Shown here: positions 55,130 through 64,000 of the stretch, piece by piece
Position numbering within the stretch: position 1 is the first letter of the stretch
Layout: each line of letters begins with the position of its first letter
From: Legionella santicrucis
GTDB taxonomy: Bacteria; Pseudomonadota; Gammaproteobacteria; Legionellales; Legionellaceae
Direction: 5' to 3'
Assembly: GCF_001468135.1 (NCBI RefSeq)
Contig: NZ_LNYU01000081.1
Location: 1-64,000, forward strand
DNA: 64,000 nt
Translations under genes and position numbers: made by a program
The notes under the pieces: generated by a model
What the model saw: the letters and a program-made list of their open reading frames with translations, nothing else
What the model was told of the DNA's origin: nothing
Database searches by the model: none

Positions 55130-56419
55130 ATGGCTACCAACACAGTAGAGCTTCAGGCTCTTGTCACTATAGATACAGAAAATGACCTCAAAGAAGTAAC
55201 AGAAACTACGCCACTCCAAACAAACTTAGAGGAAGAAATCCAAGCTAAGTTAAAAACTCTTAGTGATACTGAAGAAAATAAATTCAAAAAAATGACAATT
55301 ACTAAAGAGATATTTGAACAAATTAGAAAAAGTTTGGAAGATACTGTTAAAAGCTTGGAGAAAAACCCAAGCCTTTTCTCTCGTGCTGCAGATTTTTGGG
55401 GTGAATTACCCCTGTGGCAAAAGATTCTGGGAGGAGTTGCGCTTACCTTACCTACTTTAATTATTGGCATTGCTGCCAATGTTGGTTTTCTTTTGGCAAT
55501 CTGTGGCGTAACAGCGGTTACCTATACTGCAGGTGGACTTATTCTTGATGATCATCACAAATGCAGCACAAGTGTGGTGGAAAGTTTGCAAAAAGGGATT
55601 TTAGGTTTGGCAGATTTACTTGAATTAACGATTAATGCCTTAAATGTAATTCGCGAACAATTAGAGATCGAAGTTTCAAAGTTCGTACAAGAGAATCAAA
55701 GGCTTGCAGAAAATATTAATCTTTTAAGTCATCAAATCGACGCGGTTGATAAACAAGTACGAGCCACCTCTAAAATAAATGAAACACTTACTATCACCAA
55801 AGAAGGGTTACAAAGTGTCGCCAACACGTTAACCGAGGGTGTAAACCAACAAACAGATTTATTGCAACGAGCTCAAGAAAAGTTGCACTATATTAATGAA
55901 GCTTATGGTACTAGCCAGAAAGAGTTGGGAGAGAAAATTTTAGAGATTGAAAAGGTAAGAACAGAATTAGGGGAAGATCTAAATAAAGCCAAATTAATGA
56001 TAGATAGTTTGGGGGCAGCAATTTTTGAATTTTCATCCACAATCGGCAATGAAGAAAAGCAACGAGTTTTTCAAGAGAAATTGGATGATTTTCTTAAAAA
56101 TAAAGAAGCGAGCTTTCTGCAAATAGCTGAGCGCGTTTGCGAGGCGGAAAAAAAGCTCGTACTCGTACAAAAAGAATTAGAAAATACTAATGCTGCTTAT
56201 CGGGAGCTCCTTGAAAGACAAGGAAAACAAGTGGATAGACTTGAAGGCTTGGATTTCAAGGGCTTGTCTAAAAAATTGTCTAAAGCACAAAGCACCAAAG
56301 AGGCCTTCCTTGGAGAGTCTCTAAGCAAAAATGGGCTTTATGCCACATCTAAGAAGGACAAAGAGTCTACAGAAACACACGAATCTCAATTGACTCAGAC
56401 CACTCTTCAATGTAATTAA
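55130..56419 (+). CDS. Coiled-coil membrane effector resembling YlfA/LegC7 and YlfB/LegC2 (429 aa)
   Basis: The ATG at 55130 follows AAAGGGA; the longer frame from 55091 is rejected. Residues 1-100 are a charged region ending in WGELPLWQKILGG. A hydrophobic hairpin follows (about 102-140: LTLPTLIIGIAANVGFLLAI and onward), then DDHHK. Nearly 250 residues of coiled coil come next (heptads through about 160-390), and the tail is Ser/Thr/Glu-rich. Length and plan match the Legionella YlfA/YlfB SNARE-like effectors, which sit in host membranes and mimic Q-SNAREs. That match is by memory of family features, not alignment. The preceding gene may be functionally linked. Confidence 0.6.
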   Translation: MATNTVELQALVTIDTENDLKEVTETTPLQTNLEEEIQAKLKTLSDTEENKFKKMTITKEIFEQIRKSLEDTVKSLEKNPSLFSRAADFWGELPLWQKILGGVALTLPTLIIGIAANVGFLLAICGVTAVTYTAGGLILDDHHKCSTSVVESLQKGILGLADLLELTINALNVIREQLEIEVSKFVQENQRLAENINLLSHQIDAVDKQVRATSKINETLTITKEGLQSVANTLTEGVNQQTDLLQRAQEKLHYINEAYGTSQKELGEKILEIEKVRTELGEDLNKAKLMIDSLGAAIFEFSSTIGNEEKQRVFQEKLDDFLKNKEASFLQIAERVCEAEKKLVLVQKELENTNAAYRELLERQGKQVDRLEGLDFKGLSKKLSKAQSTKEAFLGESLSKNGLYATSKKDKESTETHESQLTQTTLQCN

Positions 56420-56620
56420 ATTTACCGGCGATTACCTCTTTTTCCTCTCTCTCATATTCTCCCTAACCGAGAGAGGGGATATGCTCCGTTGTTTCCTCAG
56501 TATCATTTTCGCCTAATCTGCATTCAAATCCAGCCTTTCACCAAGAGGCATATATACCTTTTCTGCGGCTGTACTTTCGCTAAGGCTGAGATCTAGTTTA
56601 TGTAAGCGGCATTCGTTCAG

Positions 56621-57259
56621 CTAAATCTTACCTTTTAAGGATAACTTATAGGCCTTTAATGCAGCTTGCACTGCAGTACGTTCACCTAGACGTTGATACC
56701 ATGCAAGCAGATGAGCAAATCTTTGCATATCTATAGTTTGTTCGTAAATTACTTGGAAACAATAAATCCAGGGCCAAATAGCCATATCTGCAATTGTATA
56801 GTCATCTCCACCAATAAACGAGCAATTGGTTAATTGTTTCTCCATAACACACAATAAACGATCGCATTCATCTGCATAACGTTTTAGCGCATACGGAATC
56901 TGTTCGGGAGCTGCGCGATGAAAGTGACCCAATTGACCAAACATTGGGCCAATATGTGCTGCTTGAAAATAACACCACTGCAAAATTGTGTATTTAGCTT
57001 GTGGAGTACTAGGTAAAAATTTTTCATGCTTTTCTGCAAGATATTGCAAAATTGCAACACTCTCAAACAAATAAAAATCTTCTTGAGAATCATACAAAAC
57101 TGGGATCTTATTATTCGGTGAAATTTTTAAAAATTCTGGATTAAATTGCTCGCCTTTGGAAATATCAATTAATTTGATCGTATACGGTTGAGATAGCTCT
57201 TCCAGCATAAGGGTTGGTTTAATACCATTGGGAGTACCAAATGAGTAAAGTGTATACAT
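56621..57259 (-). CDS. Glutathione S-transferase (nu-class, YghU/YfcG-like)
   Basis: This cytosolic GST of 212 aa has the thioredoxin-like N-domain (MYTLYSFGTPNGIKPTLMLEEL; SPNNKIPVLYD with the cis-proline; FESVAILQYLAEK) and the all-helical C-domain (YTIADMAIWPWI). The TPNGxKxxxxLEE signature is typical of the YfcG/YghU group, which can use glutathione disulphide reductase chemistry. AGGAGG precedes the start with ideal spacing. It is divergent from the metallohydrolase gene with about 120 bp between, and convergent with the coiled-coil gene. Confidence 0.93.
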   Translation of the reverse strand: MYTLYSFGTPNGIKPTLMLEELSQPYTIKLIDISKGEQFNPEFLKISPNNKIPVLYDSQEDFYLFESVAILQYLAEKHEKFLPSTPQAKYTILQWCYFQAAHIGPMFGQLGHFHRAAPEQIPYALKRYADECDRLLCVMEKQLTNCSFIGGDDYTIADMAIWPWIYCFQVIYEQTIDMQRFAHLLAWYQRLGERTAVQAALKAYKLSLKGKI

Positions 57260-57382
57260 GTGAACCTCCTTGTTTTCATTTCTAAAAATAAAAAATAGAG
57301 TCTGGATCTTTCAGTAAAATCGGACTCATGCCAAGATAAGCTATAATTGAAAAGTTATTCAACCATATCAAAAGATTATATA

Positions 57383-58387
57383 ATGTCAAAACATAAAATA
57401 CCTCCCGCCTATCCTATTTCGAATCATTACAATGGAACTCATTTTTTTAACCCAGGAATACGTGTTAAAAAAAGAATGAAAGACGTATTCCAAATGCTCA
57501 AAGAGAGAAAAGATAAAAATGCTTGGCCTGATTTTATTGAAAACAAAGCAACACCGGTACTTGCCCCCAAACATACCACTGATCGCGCATACATTACGTA
57601 TGTTAATCATGCAAGCCATCTAATTCAGTTACAAAACATCAATGTTTTGACCGATCCTATTTTTTCAACACGAGCAGGACCTTTTTCATTATTAGGACCA
57701 AAACGTGTTCGTAAGCCTGGAATTGCATTAAAAGAATTACCTCACATTGATATCGTTTTGATCAGTCATAATCATTACGATCATATGGATTTGCCTTCAC
57801 TTAAAAAATTAGAGCGTCGATTTAATCCCTTATTTATTGTTCCATTAGGTAATCAAAAATATTTAAAGGTTAAAAAAATTATTGAATTAGATTGGTGGCA
57901 AACTCATTTGTTCCACCCGGAGCAAACCATTACTTTAGTTCCTGCACAACATTGGTCTAAACGTACGTTAAATGATACCAATACTGCACTTTGGGGGGGA
58001 TTTTGGATTCAGTTTGGGACAATTAAAATTTATTTTTCTGGTGATTCTGGTTATGGCGATCATTTCAAATTAATTTATGAAAAATTAGGAGCTCCTAATA
58101 TCAGTATTTTACCTATAGGCGCTTATGAGCCGCGTTGGTTCATGAAAGAGCAGCATATGAATCCTAAAGAGGCTGTTTTAGCAAGCATTGATCTCAACAG
58201 CCAGTTTAGTTTAGCTAATCATCATCAGACTTTTCGTCTTTCTTTAGAGCACATCGATGATCCGTTCATAGATTTGCAACACAGTATTTTAACACACGGT
58301 CTCAAAGAGAAGGCGTTTATTGCCCCAGAAACAGGCGAAACTGTTATTTTTTGTGAATCCAATCAAACTTTAACGCGCTCTTATTAA
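57383..58387 (+). CDS. Metallo-beta-lactamase-fold hydrolase of the NAPE-PLD type
   Basis: This zinc hydrolase is related to N-acyl-phosphatidylethanolamine phospholipase D. The ATG at 57383 gives 334 aa. Metal ligands are visible: HNHYDH (His129, His131, Asp133, His134), His190 in PAQHWS, Asp221 in FSGDSGY and His280/281 in ANHHQTF. The stretch TALWGGFWIQ and IGAYEPRWFM are typical of the NAPE-PLD subgroup, distinct from UlaG or RNase Z. No signal peptide is present, unlike some relatives. The reaction (release of N-acylethanolamine and phosphatidic acid) is inferred from family membership. Confidence 0.85.
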   Translation: MSKHKIPPAYPISNHYNGTHFFNPGIRVKKRMKDVFQMLKERKDKNAWPDFIENKATPVLAPKHTTDRAYITYVNHASHLIQLQNINVLTDPIFSTRAGPFSLLGPKRVRKPGIALKELPHIDIVLISHNHYDHMDLPSLKKLERRFNPLFIVPLGNQKYLKVKKIIELDWWQTHLFHPEQTITLVPAQHWSKRTLNDTNTALWGGFWIQFGTIKIYFSGDSGYGDHFKLIYEKLGAPNISILPIGAYEPRWFMKEQHMNPKEAVLASIDLNSQFSLANHHQTFRLSLEHIDDPFIDLQHSILTHGLKEKAFIAPETGETVIFCESNQTLTRSY

Positions 58388-58466
58388 AAATAGTTTCTTA
58401 CAGGACCGCCCAGCATCAAGCTATAGCACATAGGAAGAAGTTTCATTATACTGGGTACAAAAATTT

Positions 58467-58586
58467 ATGACACGGAAACACGTTATGTATGTGCTCATTG
58501 CTGCACTTTTTAATCTCTTTTGCTTATTTTTTCTCCTTAGAACATTTTTCTTAATGAAATACACTATAAATTTGCAGAAAGAGTAA
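58467..58586 (+). CDS. Possible 39-aa membrane peptide upstream of the metal efflux genes
   Basis: An open frame of 39 codons (MTRKHVMYVLIAALFNLFCL, then FFLLRTFFLMKYTINLQKE) predicts one strong membrane helix with a basic start. It ends four bases before the adaptor start codon, a spacing that favours translational coupling. No clear ribosome binding site precedes it. It could be a small accessory of the pump, a leader peptide or chance. Confidence 0.35.
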   Translation: MTRKHVMYVLIAALFNLFCLFFLLRTFFLMKYTINLQKE

Positions 58587-58590
58587 CTCT

Positions 58591-59766
58591 ATGGATATAC
58601 GCTCTTTATTTTCAACTTTTCATGATCCTGATAAAAAGCAGTTTCCTCGTACCAAAATATTGCGAATTATTATTCTTCTACTAATGCTTTTGGTTATTAT
58701 TCTTCTGATTAAGAGCTGCTTGATGCTTATGATCAGCAAGCCTAAAAAAGCAGTTACTCCAATGCTTATTCGCAAAGATCATCATATTTTTGTCCCAGAA
58801 AACTCCCCTTTGCGTGCTCAACTCATTGTACGTCCCGTTAAAACATCGAAAGAACCTCATCGCGTTTTTTTACCTGGAGTAGTTGAAGCGGATCCAGTGC
58901 GTACCGTGAATATTCTTCCTCCGCTGACAGGACATTTAACTGAACTGAATATCAAGCTCGGTGATGAAGTCAAACGCAATCAAATTTTAGCAACGTTACA
59001 ATCAGCGGGTTTAGCACAAGCATATTCTGATATGACTCAGGCAATGAGTATATTGAAGCAGGCTCAAGAAACATTAAATCGTACCCAAAAAGTCAATCGC
59101 GCGGGCGCCAACTCTGTCAAAGATATTGAACAAGCACAAAGTAACTACACCCAAGCTCTTGCCGAAGTACAACGTGCTCAAGCGGCATTAAAATCATTAG
59201 GCAATAATGAACCTGGTAAGTTACGAATTCAAGCGCCTATCGAGGGCAAAGTAATTGCAATCAATTATGGTATAGGCTCATATATTAATGATCCAACAAT
59301 ACCTATGTTGACGTTATCTAATATTCAGTCAGTATGGATTGCTGCTTGTGTACCAGAACATTTAATTGCTTTAGTCGAGAAAGGACTTAAAACGTCAATT
59401 TCATTAATTGCTTACCCTCATCAAGTTTGGGAGGGCAAAGTGGCATTTGTTAATAATTTAATTGATCCTGATACCCGATGTAATAAAACGCGCATTGCTT
59501 TTACCAATTCAAATCACAAACTACAACCTAATATGTTTGCGACAGTACAAATGGAATTGCCACAAGACGAACAAGTCATTGTGCCGCTATCTGCAATTCT
59601 CATGAATGATGACACCACCTCCGTTTATGTTGAAACAGCCCCATGGACTTTTGAATCACGTGCCGTAGTGCTTGGTCCTGAAGATAAAAATGTTGTACGG
59701 ATTAGCTCCGGATTAAAACATGGTGATCGTGTTGTTGTTTCCGGAGGAATACTGGTCAATGATTGA
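58591..59766 (+). CDS. Heavy-metal RND efflux periplasmic adaptor (CzcB/HelB-like)
   Basis: This 391-aa membrane-fusion protein belongs to a heavy-metal efflux system. It has an N-terminal membrane anchor (about 23-50) and a lipoyl domain halved by a helical hairpin (LTGHLTELNIKLGDEVKRNQ and LRIQAPIEGKVIAINYGIG). The beta-barrel domain (IQSVWIAACVPEHLIALVEKG) and C-terminal IVPLSAILMNDD follow, as in CzcB/CusB. It lacks the His-rich metal region of CzcB and the Met motif of CusB, so the metal is unclear. It overlaps the pump gene by eight bases including the stop, showing translational coupling. Legionella helCBA is related but in a different gene order. Confidence 0.88.
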   Translation: MDIRSLFSTFHDPDKKQFPRTKILRIIILLLMLLVIILLIKSCLMLMISKPKKAVTPMLIRKDHHIFVPENSPLRAQLIVRPVKTSKEPHRVFLPGVVEADPVRTVNILPPLTGHLTELNIKLGDEVKRNQILATLQSAGLAQAYSDMTQAMSILKQAQETLNRTQKVNRAGANSVKDIEQAQSNYTQALAEVQRAQAALKSLGNNEPGKLRIQAPIEGKVIAINYGIGSYINDPTIPMLTLSNIQSVWIAACVPEHLIALVEKGLKTSISLIAYPHQVWEGKVAFVNNLIDPDTRCNKTRIAFTNSNHKLQPNMFATVQMELPQDEQVIVPLSAILMNDDTTSVYVETAPWTFESRAVVLGPEDKNVVRISSGLKHGDRVVVSGGILVND

Positions 59767-62700
59767 TAAACTAATCGCTGCATGTTTTCGTCGTCGCCAT
59801 ATTGCATGGGGAGCCGCTATTCTGATTGGCATTTATGGCTATATTTCAAGCACCCAAATGATGGTTGAGGCTTATCCTGAACTTAATGATGTAAGTGTTT
59901 CTGTGACCACCCAGGTACCTGGATTAGCTGCAGAAGAAATAGAACAACAAATTACTATCCCCTTAGAGCGGGCGCTGGTGGGTGTACCCAACATATCTGT
60001 TCTACGTTCCAGTAGCACTTTTGCCTTATCATTAATTACGTTGGTTTTTAAGGATGGAACAGACGAATACTTTCCCCGAGCGCGTGTTCAAGAAATTTTA
60101 AGCCAAACTTCATTACCACAGGGCATTTTTCCTTCTTTGGATCCTCTAGTTGGATCAAGCAGTGAAATCTATCGCTACACACTTACATCCAATACTAAAA
60201 CTCTAATGGAATTATCAGAAATTCAACGTTGGTTGATTATTCCCAAACTCAAACAAGTCCCAGGGATTTCGGATGTGGTTAATTTTGGAGGGCTGACCAA
60301 AGAGTTTCAACTTACCCTCGATCCACTTAAAATGCGAATTTATAACCTTTCTTTAAATGACATTAGTAATGCAATAAACAATAATACTACCTTCGCTGGT
60401 GGAGGTCGTGTCACTCGAGGTGAACAAAGTTACATTATTCGCGGCAAAGGCCAGGTACATACCTTAGACGAGTTGGGCGCTATAGTTGTCAAACAACAAA
60501 ATGGAGTCCCCGTGCTTATCCGTGATCTTGGCAAACTTGAGTTTGGCCATAAAGAGCGTGAAGGGATATTAGGGAAAAATCATAATTCCGATACCATTGA
60601 AGGAATCGTTCTTATGCGTAAGGGTGAAAATGCGGGAAAAATATTAGACGGAGTACATGCCAAATTAGATGTATTGCAGGAGCAACTTAAGACCATGGGG
60701 GTGACTATTGTTCCTTGTCTTGATCGTGATAAATTGGTAAACCTTACCCTAGACAAAATAAAGCATACTGTAATTGAAGGAATCGTCTTTGTTTCACTTG
60801 TATTGATGCTCTTTCTTGGGAGTTGGCGTAGTGCGTTGGTCGTCACTGTTGCGATCCCTGCAGCGTTAGTAACTGTATTTATTTTCATGAACTTAACTCA
60901 AATGCCTGCGAATCTTTTTTCCTTAGGCTCTATTGATTTTGGCGTTATTGTTGATGGGGCAATCGTTGTAATGGAAGCAATTTTACGTCAGAGGGAAGAA
61001 AATCCTGGAGCAATGTTGACCGTAGAAGACGCATTAAAAGTAACCAACTATGTTGCTCGACCTATATTTTTCGCAACCTTAATTATCATTTCTGCGTATT
61101 TACCCTTATTTGCGTTTGAACATGCTGAAGGTAAATTGTTTACGCCAATGGCCTATACAGTAAGTTATGCCCTTTTAGGTGCTTTAATCTGCTCTTTGGT
61201 ACTTATTCCGGGATTAGCCTATACAGCATTACGTAAACCCCAAAAAATATTTCATAATTATCCTCTGATTTGGTTAACCAAACGCTATCAATCGGTTCTC
61301 CGTCAATTACTGAAACGTTCTTATATTGCTTATATATTAGGAATAATTACATTAATCTTAGTGTTATTTTTAGGAGTTACAGCAGGGCGTGAGTTTTTAC
61401 CGGAACTGGATGAAGGCTCACTTTGGTTACAAGTCGATTTGCCACCAGGTTTGTCCTTGGAAAAAGCCAATCAAATGGCAGGTTCCTTACGTGATACACT
61501 CCTCGAATATCCTGAGGTCTCTTATGTGATCACGCAAGTAGGGCGCAATGATGAAGGAACTGATCCGTGGACTCCTTCTCATATGGAGGTTCCTGTCGGT
61601 TTAACGCCTTATGCACAATGGCCAAATCATGAAACCAAAGCCCAGTTTATTGCCAAACTAACACAACGGTTTGCCAGGATGCCGGGATATACCATAGGAA
61701 TAAGTCAACCTATTATTGACAATGTGAATGATATGATAGCAGGGGCCCATAGTCCGCTTGCTTTACGAATTTATGGTGATGATTTACGCGAATGCCGTCG
61801 TATAGCTAATCAAATTGTTGCCATATTAAAAACTATTCCTGGCACTGCCTCTGCGTCCGTATTCCAAGAGCCCCCCATTCCTCAAATAACAATTCAAGCC
61901 GATAGAGAAAAAATAGCTCGCTATGGTATTAATGTTGCTGATATTACTAATTTAATTCAAACGGGTCTTAGTGGCTCCCCAATAGCTTCCATCTATGTTG
62001 GCAGTCGCATTTACAATGCTACTGTACGCTTTCCTAAAACAGATAAAAACAGCATTGAATCCTTAGGGAATTTATTTTTAACCAGTTCAGATGGCGCTAA
62101 AATACCTTTATCCGAATTAGCTCGCATCAAATATAAAACTGGTGAAAGCACTATTGCTCATGAAATGGGGGAGCGAGAAGTTACGGTACGGATGGATAAT
62201 CGTGGTCGAGATCTTACTTCTTATCTCAATGAAGCCAAACGTCGCATCGCCCATGAAGTAAAATTTGATGCACAACAAATTCGTCTGGAATGGGCTGGTC
62301 AATTTGAAAGTCAGGAGCGTGCAGAAAAACGATTAATCTATATCTTAGGTCTGATGTTTGTCCTTATGGGACTTATCTTATTCTTTGAGTTCCAAAAATT
62401 ACACCTCGTTTTTCTCATTTTGGGTGTAGTTCCAATGGCAACTCTAGGTGGGCTGATCACACTTCATGTGACAGGAGAAACATTCAATGTTGCTACCGCC
62501 GTTGGTTTTATAGCCCTCTTTGGAGTTTCCATCCAAAACGCGATTATTATGATTGCAAACATTAGAAGGGTGCGTAAAACGAATAAATCCTTAAGTCGTG
62601 CTGTAGTATGTGGCGCAGCCGAACGTTTGCGCCCTATACTCATGACAGCAACAGTTGCTTCATTTGGTATGCTTCCTGCTGCATTAGCAACTGGGGTAGG

Positions 62701-62857
62701 AACAGATGTACAACGCGGTTTAGCTACAGTAATTGTTGGTGGTCTGGCGGTATCCACCTTATTGACTTTATTTATTCTCCCTACCTATTACTATACTTTG
62801 GAACACTTCATTGAGCACGGCAGAGGCAGCATGCGTCGATGGAGGTGGAGGCGGTGA
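59759..62857 (+). CDS. Heavy-metal RND efflux pump (HME family, CzcA/HelA-like)
   Basis: The ATG at 59759 lies inside the end of the adaptor gene (GGAGG 11 bases upstream) and gives 1032 aa. HME-family marks are MIDKLIAACFRRRHIAWGAA at the start and the TM4 signature SIDFGVIVDGAIVVMEA with both aspartates and the glutamate of the proton/metal relay. DEGSLWLQVDLPPGLS and ERLRPILMTATVASFGMLPA follow. The family exports divalent or monovalent metal ions to the periplasm or outside, with an adaptor and an outer-membrane channel, both encoded beside it. The specific metal (zinc, cobalt, cadmium, nickel or copper/silver) is not shown by the sequence. Confidence 0.95.
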   Translation: MIDKLIAACFRRRHIAWGAAILIGIYGYISSTQMMVEAYPELNDVSVSVTTQVPGLAAEEIEQQITIPLERALVGVPNISVLRSSSTFALSLITLVFKDGTDEYFPRARVQEILSQTSLPQGIFPSLDPLVGSSSEIYRYTLTSNTKTLMELSEIQRWLIIPKLKQVPGISDVVNFGGLTKEFQLTLDPLKMRIYNLSLNDISNAINNNTTFAGGGRVTRGEQSYIIRGKGQVHTLDELGAIVVKQQNGVPVLIRDLGKLEFGHKEREGILGKNHNSDTIEGIVLMRKGENAGKILDGVHAKLDVLQEQLKTMGVTIVPCLDRDKLVNLTLDKIKHTVIEGIVFVSLVLMLFLGSWRSALVVTVAIPAALVTVFIFMNLTQMPANLFSLGSIDFGVIVDGAIVVMEAILRQREENPGAMLTVEDALKVTNYVARPIFFATLIIISAYLPLFAFEHAEGKLFTPMAYTVSYALLGALICSLVLIPGLAYTALRKPQKIFHNYPLIWLTKRYQSVLRQLLKRSYIAYILGIITLILVLFLGVTAGREFLPELDEGSLWLQVDLPPGLSLEKANQMAGSLRDTLLEYPEVSYVITQVGRNDEGTDPWTPSHMEVPVGLTPYAQWPNHETKAQFIAKLTQRFARMPGYTIGISQPIIDNVNDMIAGAHSPLALRIYGDDLRECRRIANQIVAILKTIPGTASASVFQEPPIPQITIQADREKIARYGINVADITNLIQTGLSGSPIASIYVGSRIYNATVRFPKTDKNSIESLGNLFLTSSDGAKIPLSELARIKYKTGESTIAHEMGEREVTVRMDNRGRDLTSYLNEAKRRIAHEVKFDAQQIRLEWAGQFESQERAEKRLIYILGLMFVLMGLILFFEFQKLHLVFLILGVVPMATLGGLITLHVTGETFNVATAVGFIALFGVSIQNAIIMIANIRRVRKTNKSLSRAVVCGAAERLRPILMTATVASFGMLPAALATGVGTDVQRGLATVIVGGLAVSTLLTLFILPTYYYTLEHFIEHGRGSMRRWRWRR

Positions 62858-64000
62858 GTGAGCATAAAAAAGATAATTGGCATTTTGGACTTTATAATAA
62901 GCTTTTTAACCCATGCTTTAAACGAGTTTCGAGTATGGGGGCTTTGCTTGTATTTCTTTTCTTAAGCAATTGCACGGTTGGTCCCGATTATAAAAGGCCA
63001 ACACAAATGCTACCTCAGTCCTATACGAAAAAATCATTAGGAAAAAAAACACCTGCAACTGCTACAACAATGGGAGGAACTCAATATTTTGCCCCAAACA
63101 AAGAGCTTCCGAAACAATGGTGGCAATTATTTCATTCCAAAGATCTCGATGATGTGGTTTTGGCGAGTTTACAACATAATCCCACAGTAACTGCAGCTCA
63201 AGAATCATTATCCACTGCTCTTGAAAACGCCTATGCTGGAAAAGGCGCGCTACTTCCTTTTGTAGGTAGTTCTTTTTCACCTACATACCAACAAACGGCA
63301 AAAATTCTTACAAGTGTTTTGGCAAGCAATCAATATTTATATTCCTTATTCACCGGTCAGCTTTATGTTTCTTATACACCTGATATTTTTGGAGGTACAA
63401 GACGTCAGATAGAATCATTAGTTGCCCAAGTAGAGGTTCAACACTTTCGGTTAGAGGCAACGTATTTGACCCTAACCACAAATGTGGTTAATGCCGTTAT
63501 CCAAGAAGCTGCCTTGCGCGAACAAATTACGGTAACCCAGCACATGATTGCCAATCAAAAAAAACTTTTGGCAATTATGACGCAACAGTTAAAATTGGGT
63601 GATACCGCGTTATCCAATGTTGCTACTCAACAAGCAACATTAGCAGCGTCAGAAGCAATGCTTCCTCCGCTGGAAAAGCAACTTGCGATTCAGCGTGATT
63701 TGCTTAATGCTTTAACTGGACGATTTCCAGATGATCAGCATACGCCTCAATTTCGCTTAAGTTCCTTACATCTTCCAAGAGAGCTTCCTCTTTCTGTGCC
63801 TGCAAAACTACTCGAAAATCGACCTGATATCCGGGCTGCTGAGGCACAAATGCATGCAGCAAATGCATTGATTGGTGTTGCTATTGCAAATCGATTGCCG
63901 AATGTGACTATTAATAGTAGTGGTACTAATCTAGGAAGCGCAGCAACTACTATAGGCACTTTATTGCAATCTAATACCCAATTCTGGGCAATGGCGGGAA
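62854..64000 (+). CDS. Outer-membrane efflux lipoprotein of the metal pump (NodT family), partial at the right edge
   Basis: The gene is open to the window end (382 codons seen). It starts at GTG 62854, overlapping the pump stop codon (GTGA) behind a strong GGAGGTGGAGG ribosome binding site, so it is translationally coupled. After about 27 residues comes a lipoprotein signal MGALLVFLFLSNC (lipobox LSNC), then TVGPDYKRPT, as in OprM/NodT proteins. Later marks are FGGTRRQIESLVAQVE, the QQLKLGDTALSNVATQQA stretch and LLENRPDIRAAEAQMHAANA. The extra hydrophilic leader before the signal peptide is unusual; an internal ATG at 62935 may be the true start. The C-terminal ~100 residues are outside the window. 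Confidence 0.88.
   Translation, partial: MSEHKKDNWHFGLYNKLFNPCFKRVSSMGALLVFLFLSNCTVGPDYKRPTQMLPQSYTKKSLGKKTPATATTMGGTQYFAPNKELPKQWWQLFHSKDLDDVVLASLQHNPTVTAAQESLSTALENAYAGKGALLPFVGSSFSPTYQQTAKILTSVLASNQYLYSLFTGQLYVSYTPDIFGGTRRQIESLVAQVEVQHFRLEATYLTLTTNVVNAVIQEAALREQITVTQHMIANQKKLLAIMTQQLKLGDTALSNVATQQATLAASEAMLPPLEKQLAIQRDLLNALTGRFPDDQHTPQFRLSSLHLPRELPLSVPAKLLENRPDIRAAEAQMHAANALIGVAIANRLPNVTINSSGTNLGSAATTIGTLLQSNTQFWAMAG

Noticed and set aside
56445..56478. CCTCTCTC / GAGAGAGG palindrome between convergent genes
   Set aside because: Possible hairpin, but low-complexity CT/GA sequence and no T-tract make a terminator call weak.
1..64000. CRISPR arrays, tRNA/rRNA genes, insertion sequences, prophage
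   Set aside because: No regularly spaced repeats, no recognisable tRNA cloverleaf or rRNA, and no transposase or phage gene were found on reading.

Overview
The window is AT-rich (roughly 38% GC by eye) and reads as Legionella or a very close relative. It combines gammaproteobacterial housekeeping genes (parC, psd, rapA) with many large genes that have no obvious bacterial homologue. Those genes carry coiled coils, ankyrin-like repeats, C-terminal membrane segments, nuclear-localisation-like clusters or eukaryotic-type enzyme motifs, as expected of Dot/Icm type IV effectors. No transposase, phage gene, CRISPR array, rRNA or tRNA gene was seen.

Layout. 1-3.6 kb: a CHASE3/PAS sensor cut by an in-frame TAG, then parC with two DnaA-box-like sites upstream. 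4-10 kb: an HAE1-type RND efflux operon (outer-membrane lipoprotein, adaptor, pump). 10-22.7 kb: an effector-rich island with an 822-aa orphan, a 771-aa orphan, an 870-aa protein with phosphoinositide-kinase-like motifs, and an ankyrin-like protein split by a frameshift at an A6 tract; a DUF2520 oxidoreductase and psd lie among them. 23-31 kb: metabolic genes (ornithine cyclodeaminase family, YfcH-like epimerase, two LysR regulators, an MTHFR-like protein, a PmtA-type methyltransferase, an AstE-like zinc deacylase).

31-45 kb: a second accessory block. It holds a putative clan-CD cysteine peptidase flanked by a direct repeat, a degenerate GGDEF/EAL protein, a secreted hexapeptide-repeat protein, a 1377-aa double-protease protein, a DUF2608 HAD protein, a His/Cys-rich small protein and a DUF218 protein. 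45-64 kb: a YbaK-type deacylase, a Rieske protein, tryptophanase, a 1264-aa protein with HAD-like and EEP-nuclease/phosphatase-like motifs, rapA, two membrane/coiled-coil proteins (one resembling YlfA/LegC7), a GST, a NAPE-PLD-like metallohydrolase and a CzcBA-type heavy-metal RND operon running off the right edge.

The most striking locus is 35366-39499. It encodes an HtrA-type serine protease resembling nuclear plant DEG9, fused to a second, Ulp1/C48-like cysteine-protease-like domain and several nuclear-localisation-like basic clusters. This looks like a nucleus-directed bacterial effector. Psd makes phosphatidylethanolamine, PmtA methylates it, and the NAPE-PLD-like enzyme belongs to a family acting on N-acylated phosphatidylethanolamine, so lipid head-group chemistry recurs, although these genes are not in one operon.
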